The notes beneath the pieces are model-generated. The model searched no databases and was not told the DNA's origin. It saw only the letters and a program-made list of their open reading frames with translations. This document shows, one piece after another, positions 54,691 through 64,000 of a stretch of 64,000 bases of DNA. Numbering within the stretch: the first letter of the stretch is position 1; each line of letters begins with the position of its first letter. The position numbers and the translations under genes were made by a program. This DNA is from Zygnema cylindricum. Taxonomy: Eukaryota; Streptophyta; Zygnematophyceae; Zygnematales; Zygnemataceae. The stretch spans positions 165,680 to 229,679 of the forward strand of contig JBBHKE010000209.1 in the NCBI GenBank assembly GCA_037447655.1, in the 5' to 3' direction.

Positions 54691-55380
54691 CGAGGGAGTG
54701 ACTTACCTCGGCCATTTTATCTCGGCTGAGGGGATAACTCCTCTCGAAGCAAAGGTAGAGGGAATCACTAAATTGCCTTCTCCCACCGACCTCACAAGTC
54801 TGCTAGCCTTTCTCGAACTTGCTAATTATTATCGTTGGTTTGTATCTAATTTTAGCACCATCACATGTTCGTTAAACAACCATCTCAAGAAGGAAGTGGC
54901 GTTTATATGGGGTCCCGATCAGATTTCCGCATTTAAAAAATTAAAAACCGCCTTATCGAGTGCTCCAACTCTTAGTCCTCCCAATCACAAACTCCCTTTT
55001 TGTCTCCAAACAGATTTTGGGAAACCCGGAATCGCTGCCATCTTGACACAAAGAGAGTTGAGCGGAGAGGAATACGTAGTCGCTTACGCGAGTAGAAGTA
55101 ATAATTAGGATGAATCAAATTATAGTAGCTACGAAAGAGAGTGTCTAGCCGCGGTTTGGGGAGTCGTGCACTTCCGCCATTATTTGTACGGAAAACCTTT
55201 CACACTCTTAAGTGACCACCAGCCCTTACATTGGCTGATGACGAACGATACGCTTTCCGAGAAGCTAGCCCAATGGGCTTTAATCTTACAAGAATATGAC
55301 GTTGAAATAATTCAACGACCTGGTCTGCTTAGTCTAAACGCAGACAGAATTTCCCGAAATCCTTTGTCCGAACGATAGAT
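54691..55380 (+). pseudogene. gypsy RT thumb and RNase H
   Basis: VTYLGHFISAEGI and LANYYRWFVSNFS are the RT thumb/connection. RNase H follows with CLQTDFGKPGIAAIL, YASRSNN, a stop at 55106, then ECLAAVWGVVHFRHYLYG and LLSDHQPLHWL. It ends near LNADRISRNP, a changed version of the usual HADGLSR motif. Confidence 0.93.
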
Positions 55381-55422
55381 AACGGAGTTCGACATGATTT
55401 CGATGATGACGAAGTTCTCGTC

Positions 55423-56430
55423 ATGTCAATGGGTTCTTATCTTACTTACTGCCTGGCCTCTATTCCGAACCCCCGTCTCGCCAAATATCGTTGGCGTGAT
55501 GGGCCTCTCATTCTTTTCCTATCCTCCCAGACCTTCAGGTCCGGCACAACCTCTGATGAAGAAGACAGAGTGAAAAAAAGGGCCAAAAGTAACCTTTGGC
55601 TTGGAGGATCTTTAGTTTGGTTGTTGGCAGACGGAAACCATAGGCACGTTCCATGGCCTACCGAGCGTCTTTCTCTCATTGAGCAGATTCACACTGAGCT
55701 TGGTAACTATGGTATTAAGCGGTCGTTAAGTCTAGTTCAGGCACGGTATTGGTGGTCAGGAATGCAAGCTGATGTCGTTGCTATTCTACACAAGTGTGCC
55801 ACCTGTGACCGTCTCCGAATTTCCTTCTCTAATCAGCAAACTACGCTCCAACCTCTACCCATTAGGGGTTTATTCTATCGATGGTCGGTTGATCTGGCCA
55901 GACCTTTTCCCATCTCACGTAGAGGGAAACAATATATAATGATTATGATCAGAAATTTCAATTAGTGGGTAAAAGTTGTAGCCCTGCCTCATAAGACAAC
56001 TAAGTTAACCACCGCAGTTTTTAAGGAACATGTCTTTATGAGATACGGTGCCCCAGCCGAGGTCTTTACGGATCAAGGTACAAAATTTCGGGGAGAATTT
56101 CAAGAGATGCTTGATGAGGCTCTCATCAGTCATCACCGTACCAGTCGGGATCACCCCCAGGCCGATGGCCTGGCTGAACGGGCAGTCCAAACATTTAAGC
56201 GTGCCTTGCGTAAGCATTGCTTAGAGAAACACATTTCGGTTTGGGACGAGTCTCTAAGCTACATTACCATGGGATATCCCATCTTAGTTCATGCTAGTCT
56301 GGCTAATTTCAACCCGTATTGTGTTTTATTTGGGCGACAACCGTTCCTTGGTCACAATATTCAAAAAGCTGCAGGCTTTCCACTTCCGCTGATGTTTGAC
56401 ACTATCTTTTTGAAAAACTCACTCGTTGTG
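55423..56430 (+). pseudogene. gypsy integrase
   Basis: The zinc-binding N-terminus has HTELGNYGIKRS and CATC, where the second His is Asn. Catalytic residues are all present: Asp 55891-55893 (RWSVDLA), Asp 56071-56073 (FTDQGTKF) and Glu 56176-56178 (DHPQADGLAE), with 34 residues between the last two, one fewer than usual. A TAG stop lies at 55963. The frame is lost after about 56400. Confidence 0.93.
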
Positions 56431-56555
56431 CTTTGCTTTTTGCCCATGAAATGCCCATGTCTTTTGATAACCTGCAGATTGCCTAGCATCGGGAAACAAT
56501 TCGGTTTGCCATCACTCGAAGCAACAGTTATAGGCCGCAACAGAAGCCATATCGG

Positions 56556-56960
56556 GTGGGAGACTATGTTTATCTTCGCAGGCAATCTTTTGACAGTTTG
56601 GACACGGATGTTTCTGCACACATCCTACGGATTATCGAGGTGGATCCGAACGGAATGTCGGGATTACAAGGAGCGGACACGCGGACATTTCGCGAGCACT
56701 CCAAGAATTGTGCTCCATGTTATTTACAAGATTTGTCGCAGGATATGGATCCTATGCGGATGCCAATTACAGAGGCGACATCATGTTCCTTTTGTCATCA
56801 ATAGGACGGGGAAACTACCATGTCACTTTGTGATCACTGCAATCAAAGGTTTCACATGGAGTGTTTGGTGCTACCATTGTTGGCGGTTCTGGATGGTCAC
56901 TGGTTTTGCTACGGATGTCGCGTGCTTCCGGTCATGTTGGCTAGCTCTTCTGCCAGCTAA
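56556..56960 (+). pseudogene. gypsy polyprotein C-terminus with PHD finger
   Basis: GDYVYLRRQSFDSLDTDV…ILRIIEVDPNG resembles the GPY/F-like module after integrase. A C4HC3 PHD finger follows at 56784-56918: C-x2-C-x11-C-x2-C-x4-H-x2-C, then W-x-C-x2-C (CSFC, LCDHCNQRFHMEC, HWFCYGC). One TAG stop (56802) lies between the first and second Cys pairs, and the polyprotein ends at TAA 56958-56960. PHD fingers typically read histone H3 tails, so it may guide integration, as chromodomains do in chromoviruses. Confidence 0.88.
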
Positions 56961-56967
56961 AGAGCTT

Positions 56968-56976
56968 GGGGGGGGG
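56968..56976 (+). other. Terminal polypurine tract (G9)
   Basis: Nine G's lie seven bases after the polyprotein stop and immediately before the sequence (AATAAACTGACC) that also occurs at 59758. This position fits the primer for plus-strand synthesis. Confidence 0.6.
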
Positions 56977-59757
56977 AATAAACTGACCTGACCATAACCA
57001 GCTAAGTCGTTGATCTTTCTTTTTCTTCCACCTTGTTTGTTGTTGTATTTATCCATTTTTTGTTAAAGAGTGATATTTTATATTCTACCTTTTTTTTGGG
57101 GTCTTGCAGTTCTCATACTTGTCGTAGTCACTAAAAATTGACATGCAGCTATGGCTGCCTTAGACACATGAGAAGATAGATAGAAGACAAGGCTCCTGCA
57201 AACTTTATGTTGCCACAGACAGGATTTGATCTTGTTACCTCCGGATGAAGGCCGTACGGAATAGGTGTCCGCCTTATCTGTTAGGTCCTTATGAATCAAA
57301 ACATTCATTATATTTGATAATTATTTAAAGATGACATGGCGACATGTTCCTTTTAACAATTTACGGAACAAAACGAAACATGGAACGTGCGGTACCGCAC
57401 GAAATAAAGTACACGAAATAAATGAAACAGACATTTAATTTCGACGAAAGAAATTAAATGTCGTGATCTACGTCTCGCAAAACAAAAAGGAAATTTAAGC
57501 GGTCAACACGGAATGTTGAGCGTTGAAATTCAACGGTCAACACCGAACTTTGACCGGTGGAATTCAACGGTCAACATTTATTCGGCGCGCTGTCATATCG
57601 AATGGCTGCAATTGATCACCATGAAATGAACGGATGGCACGCGTGAGTGTCGGTATGCAGGAACAACTATCTGGGAGCAATTCGGCGAAATGGGAGGAAA
57701 TGACAAGTGGCATTATCCTATAGGATGTTGAAAGAGAAAAGGGACAGAATGCCATTGACCTATTAGACACGTGGCAGACCGGGAGTGGTGCCGAATATAT
57801 CCGTACATAAAGTACGGAGGTTGCTGTACTTTGTATGTACAATAATTAGGGTACTTTATTTTGATTGGTTTAAAGTAGCTATTAGGAGTTTTTTAGGACT
57901 TAGACAAAATTTGGAAAGTCCTCTCTCCAAGAGGCTATCTGTACAAATATGATGTCTTTGAACAAGCATAACTTAATGCTCAGGTGAGCAAATTCAATGA
58001 GAGGCCATCTGTACAAATATGATGTCTTTGAACAACCATAACTTAATGATGAGGTGAGCAAATTCAGTGATTCTTTTTGCAGCGGACCCAGGGGAGTCCA
58101 GGCTACAAAGTGTTGTAGTCATTCAAAGTTTTTTCATGCCAGGGTGGCATTTATTCATTGCCAAAGTCGAAGTGCTAATATTATCCTAGAGGCTTCATAT
58201 AAGCTGGACATTCTGTGTACCAATGGAGGTCAAAGAATTACATTTTTCACTTTTACGTCTTATTTCATTCACAATATCTTTCATCATTTGGGTTTAAGTG
58301 GAGCACAGCTGATGATATTGCATGCATGCTCACGTTATTTGACACATGCACGACAGCTGTCATTCCCAATCTCGTAGGCCATTTTAATTGTTTATATTTA
58401 AATTTTAGGACAAGCAACCGCCACACTAACTAATATTTGGGTGTAATTTGGGTTTCGTAGGACTGTACGACTTGTGCAGTACTACATGTAGTTCTCGGAA
58501 TTCTCGCGACATCTTGTACCGTACGACCGATATTTTTCCTGATTCCCGCCGATAGTGAATCAGGTCGTTTTGCGTCGACAGTACTTATTTATTTGTCCAA
58601 GAATTCCACCGACGACTCATGTTCAAATTCACATCGGTAAAAATAAACTTACGAAACTGCATATATTCTCCGCGATTCCCGCCGACGGTGACTTCGATCA
58701 TTTCACGTCGACCGTATGATTTACATTTTTCGGAATTCGCGCGATGACAAAGTGGACCGTACCAACGGTCTTACTGTACAAACTTTCAATCCCTTAAATC
58801 CCGTCCGAAAACAAATTTTAATCATTTCGTGTGGAGTAGCATCTCGTTCGTTGATGGAGAGTATTCAATTTTCGTAACATCACATCTTGACCGGCGACGC
58901 AAGTGACACACAAAGCAGCTGTCTGTTCTGACGAAGCGACGTGATTGGACCATTTTTAGTCGTGAACCATTTTGATGTTCATGCGTACACATGTAGATAG
59001 GAAGGGTTTTACTTCGTAGGTTATAGATTATGTAATGTAAGGCATTGGATTCCGGCCTCCTATTGGCTGAATCCAAACTAGACGCAAATACATACATAGC
59101 ACGCTGTACTCTGATTGGCCTATTTTCGCTAGGCGTAGTTTTTGTTATTTAGTTCATCTTAGATTATTTCCTGGTCACAATTTTGAAGTGCAGGAATTAT
59201 TTATTATTCATTGGTTTATTTTCAGTATTGAGGATTTTCTGAAGCCATCTTTTTATTTGTAAAATTGTCCGGACAACTTAGAGGCAATTTTTTGCCTTTG
59301 CGTAAAGCGTCTAGTTTTATATTACATTATCAATATCTGGTAAAGCCTTACATATTAATCTATATGGCTTCGGCCAAGACCTACACGGTTTCCCTTCACT
59401 TCTCTCGTCCGTTTGAGTGGATTTCGACCGCATTCTCACGACACAAACTTATTTTCCCAGTTGTGGGTGAGCTTTAATTAGTGTGGAAGTTGCATGTTTG
59501 GATTTATTGATTTGTTGTTTTTATTTCTTTTGATTGTATATTTATTTCTATTTGGCTTATGCGCATCTTTTGAGTTTGGCTATCTGAAACCTCATAAGTG
59601 TCAAGCATATTGTCATTTTCAGTTGTTGTTTGTCTTTCTCGGTTGTTTATGCTTTCATTTGTTTTATGTAAGCATAAATTCAGATTATTCTCGATAAGAT
59701 AACTCTTCCAAGGAATATAAATAGACCGAGGGGTCTAGTGGCCATCCATTGACTTAG
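56977..59757 (+). repeat. Right LTR with ~1.2-kb insertion
   Basis: It starts AATAAACTGACC after the polypurine tract and ends with the segment homologous to the left LTR (58358-59757), including TATA-like AATATAAATA at 59714. Comparing with 59758-59945 suggests that about 57063-58245 is an insertion. LTR limits are inferred from repeats, not from clean TG/CA ends. Confidence 0.5.
57931..58070 (+). repeat. 70-bp tandem duplication
   Basis: Units 57931-58000 and 58001-58070, both containing ACAAATATGATGTCTTTGAA, differ at a handful of positions. Confidence 0.9.
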
Positions 59758-59945
59758 TAATAAACCGACCTAACCATAACCAGCTAAGTCGTTGACCTTT
59801 CTTTTTCTACCTTGCTTGTCGTTTTATTTATTTATTTTTTTCTTTCATGTCTTATTTCATTCACAATATATTCTCATCATTTTTTAGTGGAGCACAGCTG
59901 ATGATATCGCATGCATCTTCATGTTATTTGACACATGCACGACTG
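59758..59945 (+). repeat. Second, truncated LTR start
   Basis: Sequence 59758-59840 repeats 56979-57060, and 59850-59945 repeats 58258-58355. The LTR start thus recurs directly after the right LTR and is cut off at about 59945, where unrelated sequence begins. Confidence 0.6.
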
Positions 59946-62250
59946 CAGCCAGGTCGGCTGTTGCCCCAAGGGCTTCGGCGTCCAAAGCCGCATTTGAGTT
60001 TTTGATGGTAGGAGCCATCAATGAGGGTTGACGCTCCTTATAGTCAGCCAAAGCTCCCCCGGCTTGATAGTTGACCATCATAGGAAAAAGAGTTGTCTCA
60101 AAATACCATAAGATGGCCCCTCCGCTGTATTTGTTAATTTTAGACTGCATGTAGGATTTCCACATTAGTTCAAAATCAAAAAAGCAATTCTCGAGTTGTC
60201 CTCTGTGAAAATCTAGATGTCCCCCATTCTCTTTTCTTCCTCGTTAGGACTGGTGAACCCTGGTGAGGCCTGTCCGATGGGGCACACAAAGTGAGCCAGT
60301 GAGATGGCCCAAAGATCTGAAATCTCGAGATCCGAACCAGTCCCTCCTCCAATAGGAAGGGGGGTAGCAATAGCACTGGTTCCCTTCCCCACTGAGGAAG
60401 GTCTTGCTCTTGAAGAAGTTGTCTGATTGTGTGCTCTTCTATATCAAAGAGATGCTTGTTCCTCCCTGAGAACACTCTCCGCCAAGGGGACGTGGAGACG
60501 GGGTCTGTTCAAACGAGGTCCTTGGTGAATGAATGGTGGCGAAGACGAAGATGATTGGGTGCTTTTAGGAAAAAGTGTCTCTCTCCCATGCCGCTTTCAG
60601 GAGGTCTCGAGAGGAGGAGTTCATGAGCTAGAAGATGGGGAACGCATGTGAGGAGGTGAGTAGGCGGGGACGTGTGCGTAGGGTAAGACACGAGGGTCCG
60701 GTGAACCACGGACAATTGCAGCGGGAGAAAGAGATGACGAAGGAGAGGAGGCGTGAGGTGGTGATGGTGGAGGAGTGGAGAGTCTGAGGGAAATGTGTTG
60801 TCTCCGGTCGGGTTATAGTTGCACCACGACCTCCACAGTGGCAAACCCACCACCGAGACAAAGGTGGGCCGCTCTCTGGAAGCGGCTGCCAAGTTACCCT
60901 ATAGATCTTCACCCAACCCCTCTCCGTTAGGCCCTATTGTTTCCTCCCTTTCCGGATGAAGAGGAGATTTTGGTCTAGGTCCCGATGAAATCCTTAGTGC
61001 TTACGTCGCATGCGAGGTTGCCTGACCCTGAGGTTGTCCTCCCGCAGAGGGACTTGTCCTACGTGGAGGATCTACCTGTCCACTAAGGATCCCTCTTGAT
61101 CTCCGTCTAGCCTTTCGAATGAGGAGCATTTCGTGTTCCAGTGCCTTCTTCCTTTCCTCTTCAAAAGCCTCTCTGTCTATTGTGACGGGTTCGACCCCGG
61201 CCGTAGCCTTAATCTGCGACCGCAGGATATCAACCAATTTCTTGGTGCTGATTACCACACCGGAGAGATCTGCCATCCCCAACTTCAGTACCTCGAGATT
61301 TGTGGGTCTCAAACGCCATAACCCTTCGGAAGGTTGAATAATCGGTGCTGATGGAGATAGGGAGCTCGGAGAGACGGAGGCGAAAGGGAAGAATGACTCT
61401 TTTTTAGGTCAGGGAGCAAACCTGCCCTTGCTGTCTCGATGGTCGAACCGGTGTACCCTCTTGGGTTTTGTAACCCCCGCTTGATGGTTCCTTCCCCGGC
61501 CCAAGCTCGAGAGGTTTCTTTGCCCCTAGACAGTCCAGTGGTTGTAGTGTCCAAAGATTGGGTGGGTTGCTGGTGTGAGGTTGATGGCATCCCCAGTTGC
61601 TCTCGGACTGAGGTTGAAGAGCCGCTCTCGGACAAACTTCTTATTATTTCCACTACACCTCCCACTGGGCGTACGATCCTGGCTCGGTCTGTTCTGGCTA
61701 CCCGCTGCACTAACTCTTTCTTAACTTTCAACTCATGGAGATTTTGAAGGGCCAAGATTTCCTTACGACCTGGCCGGTTAGGATCTGCCAATATTTCAGG
61801 ATCCATGTACATCTTAGCTGTTGGATCCTTAGATCTTGAATAACACCCTACTTTGGGAGGGTGACCAGGGACCGATTCCTTATGGGCCAAACCCTTCCTA
61901 CGTGATTTAGGAGATAACGTTGATTTCTCAATCTCTGCGGCCCGAGCCCTAGCAGACTCGGACAGCGTAGAGAAGTTCTTTGGAGAAAAGACAAGCGGAG
62001 GTGGAGGAGAGGGTTACCTCACTGGGTATTTTGGAGGAGTCTCACCTATAACAGTCTCATGTATCATTCCATTAAGAAACTCCTATGTGTTTAGAGGCGA
62101 GGCAATGGGGGCTAATTCCTCGAGAACTTCTGACTCTTCCTCGTGTGCCACTGCTTCTTGCATCTCCCGCTATTCCGTCTTGACACCTCAAAGATCCCTA
62201 TCCTTAACTTCTCCTCCTCCCATAACAAAGTGGAACCAAGAAGCTAAATC
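59946..62250 (-). pseudogene. Unassigned transposon-like reading frames (gag/ORF1-like)
   Basis: A coherent minus-strand frame runs from about 62230 to 61309 with two stops, Pro/Ser-rich and charged (ESARARAAEIEKSTLSPKSR, RIVRPVGGVVEIIRSLSESG). It continues in another frame at 61312-61001 with a helical EEERKKALEHEMLLIRKARR. Lower down, 60165-59946 reads SGGAILWYFETTLFPMMVNY. I recognise no family. Composition and decay suggest gag or ORF1 of a retroelement inserted in the LTR fragment. Confidence 0.4.
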
Positions 62251-62299
62251 TCTTTATAAAAGTACTCCATTCTAAGAACCTATCCTCTTCACCCAAAGG

Positions 62300-64000
62300 G
62301 GACGGGTAGCTTTTTCAGTACTGTGCTAATCCACCGAAAGCCGAATAAATGCTACACCGCTGAGCACCCTCCAAAGAATAGAAAAGGGAATGCGAATCGT
62401 CAAATCTGGCCCACAAGAACTCCGGACAGAAACCAAGAACGACCACAATAGTGCGCAAATAACTCCCATGCATAAATATAGAAACAATAAAAATCGGCCG
62501 TTTCAGATTAAACAATATCACCTTGCCCTAGATAATAGAAATAAAGATAGAAATCAATGATAATGGTGAAGCAAGCTCACATACCCCGGACTGCAACGAT
62601 GACAAAACTCAGAAGAGGAAACCTCTCCAAATTGCCCCGAAGACAATTATAATTCTTCCTCACCCGTCAGTTCCGCGGTACGGATCTGACCAGACTCTTC
62701 TCAATTTCAAATAGCAAAAGTCCAAACCGCCCAAAGAGAGGATAGTGCCAACCACCCACCCGAGCTACGATTTCCACAAAAGACAACCCAAAACAAAGAT
62801 GGCAACAGAGTCCACGACACAATGCAATAGTTCTCCAACAGAAAGATTGATTGGATTCTTTCGGAGTTTTCTCGAAAGAAGTACTGAAAAAGTAACCTGT
62901 CTCCTTCAGCCTCAAGTGCCTTATACAACCAAGGTTTGTCCTACTACAGGTGCCAAAGTCAAAGTAATGCAAGAAGCTGATCAGCGGCCAACAATTGTTA
63001 TCGTACTGACATAAGACAAAATAGGTTGTACTACATTCAGGGCAAAAAGTAAGGCAACTGGCTCCGGCTGGATTTGCAGCCAAAGGTCTTCCTAAGGTAC
63101 ACTAATGGGCAACAAATTCTTGAATTGACGTGAAACCTCCTAGCTTTGACCCAACGTAATAAATTCTTTTCATGTCTGTTGGGCCTGAACCAACATTCTA
63201 TTGACGGCTAACAACAAAATCTACAAGACGATCCCAAAGGTTACATGCCTTTCCACAATGTACCCCTCCGCTAGAGCTACATAGATTAGATGCAATGTCA
63301 TGGTGACACCACCGTTGCAATGAACTAACTCTGTCATCTGACCTCCGTTTGAGGTGAACTGTAACAAAGACAACAATACACCACAACACGTCACAATGCA
63401 CAGCGGAAACACCAAGGACCTTCTCGTAGCAACAGTAGGAGCACACAGTACTAACAGACAAGGTTGCCCTTTATTGTTAGAAAGAGAGTACAAGGTTGCG
63501 CTCGCTGTATAGGTCTACTCAGGTCCCTATTCGCAAGGTCTACTCGACTATTTAAACTAACTAACTGCTAGTCATCCTAGTACTGTACAGCTGTACACGT
63601 GGACCTTCACGATCAACCGAGAACTATCCAAAACTTCCTTTTAGAACTATACAGCTCAATCTACATTTTGTGGCGTTGCTATGCTGCATTGCTACGCTGC
63701 TGCTTTACTAAGTTGCTACGCCGCTAAGTTGTTACGCTGCTATGCTGCTATGCTGCGATGGTCTGGAATCGCTGCTGCGCTGCTCTGGAATCGCAACTAT
63801 AGTAGCCTTGCCCTAGCCACTAAGTACCCAGCTGTGTAACCCTGTTACAGTGCCTCCCACTAAGGATTCTGAAACTCTGAGACCTCCATTGGCCCTCAGA
63901 GTATGCAGATCTAAAAGAAGCTAATCTAGATAGTGCCGACTCCAAGTTAATATAAACTCAAATGACTGACTGTCAAGCGCGTGTGCATCTTCGGCACATT
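62300..64000. other. Unrecognised end of window
   Basis: No gene was recognised. A short irregular GCTGCTATGCT-type repeat occurs at about 63676-63790. Confidence 0.5.

Larger units (their letters stand above)
47518..59945 (+). mobile_element. Decayed Ty3/gypsy element encoding a DNA methyltransferase and a PHD finger
   Basis: The order is: LTR part (47518-48828), leader, gag with two zinc knuckles, protease, C5 DNA methyltransferase, RT, RNase H, integrase, PHD finger, G9 polypurine tract, 3' LTR. RT-RNase H-integrase order and sequence are Ty3/gypsy. The reading frame is interrupted by at least nine in-frame stops, several frameshifts and tandem duplications, so this copy is dead. Capture of cytosine methyltransferases by retrotransposons is known from charophyte algae and dinoflagellates (de Mendoza and colleagues, 2018). 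The association with a C-terminal PHD finger is what I see here. Confidence 0.85.

Noticed and set aside
50305-56804. TAG/TAA read as glutamine (reassigned nuclear code)
   Set aside because: Some stops fit Gln, but one motif VIII stop falls at an expected Trp, two are TGA, and frameshifts are present. The host M8 exons need no reassignment. Decay explains it better.

Overview
The window is nuclear DNA from a eukaryote with long introns and a heavy repeat load. It has no operons and no dense coding. Two real spliced host genes can be read on the minus strand: the C-terminal part of an exocyst SEC15 gene (two exons near 40.4-41.3 kb), and most of an M8 (leishmanolysin/invadolysin-type) zinc metallopeptidase gene. 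I assembled 14 phase-compatible exons of the metallopeptidase between 38,386 and 13,848. The mobile elements are Ty1/copia and Ty3/gypsy elements, small LTR elements and foldback/MITE-like DNA elements. Very long introns plus a Ty3/gypsy element carrying a cytosine-5 DNA methyltransferase suggest a charophyte (streptophyte) alga with a large genome, possibly Chara-like. That assignment is inference.

Layout. 1-13.8 kb: mostly unrecognised intergenic DNA, with a ~2 kb purine-rich tract (1.19-3.15 kb) and a doubtful copia remnant near 12 kb. 13.8-38.4 kb: the M8 gene. Its 14.8 kb intron (17,656-32,488) holds a solo LTR, a tandem TRIM-like cluster whose LTRs contain a tRNA-like sequence, a MITE, a 21-bp minisatellite and two decayed copia elements. 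38.4-41.3 kb: SEC15 exons in a GC-rich, low-complexity setting, with duplicated exon edges. 41.9-46.1 kb: three DNA elements (a 235-bp MITE, a nested foldback element, a TATCG-rich MITE). 47.5-59.9 kb: a decayed Ty3/gypsy element. 59.9-62.3 kb: unassigned TE-like reading frames on the minus strand. 62.3-64 kb: nothing recognised.

The most interesting object is the gypsy element. Its order is gag (two CCHC knuckles) - protease - DNA methyltransferase - reverse transcriptase - RNase H - integrase - PHD finger, ending at a G9 polypurine tract. One element therefore carries a DNA-methylation writer and a histone-reader-type finger. This copy is dead: it has many in-frame stops, frameshifts and short tandem duplications, and the methyltransferase motif IV has Phe where the catalytic Cys should be. 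Several stops fit cytosine deamination. A second candidate novelty is the ~217-bp TG...CA LTR that contains a tRNA-like sequence with box A and box B. It is flanked by an initiator-Met-type primer site and a polypurine tract, like a Cassandra element but with a tRNA-like instead of a 5S module.

All exon calls come from reading splice sites, phase and family motifs by eye. No database search was run.
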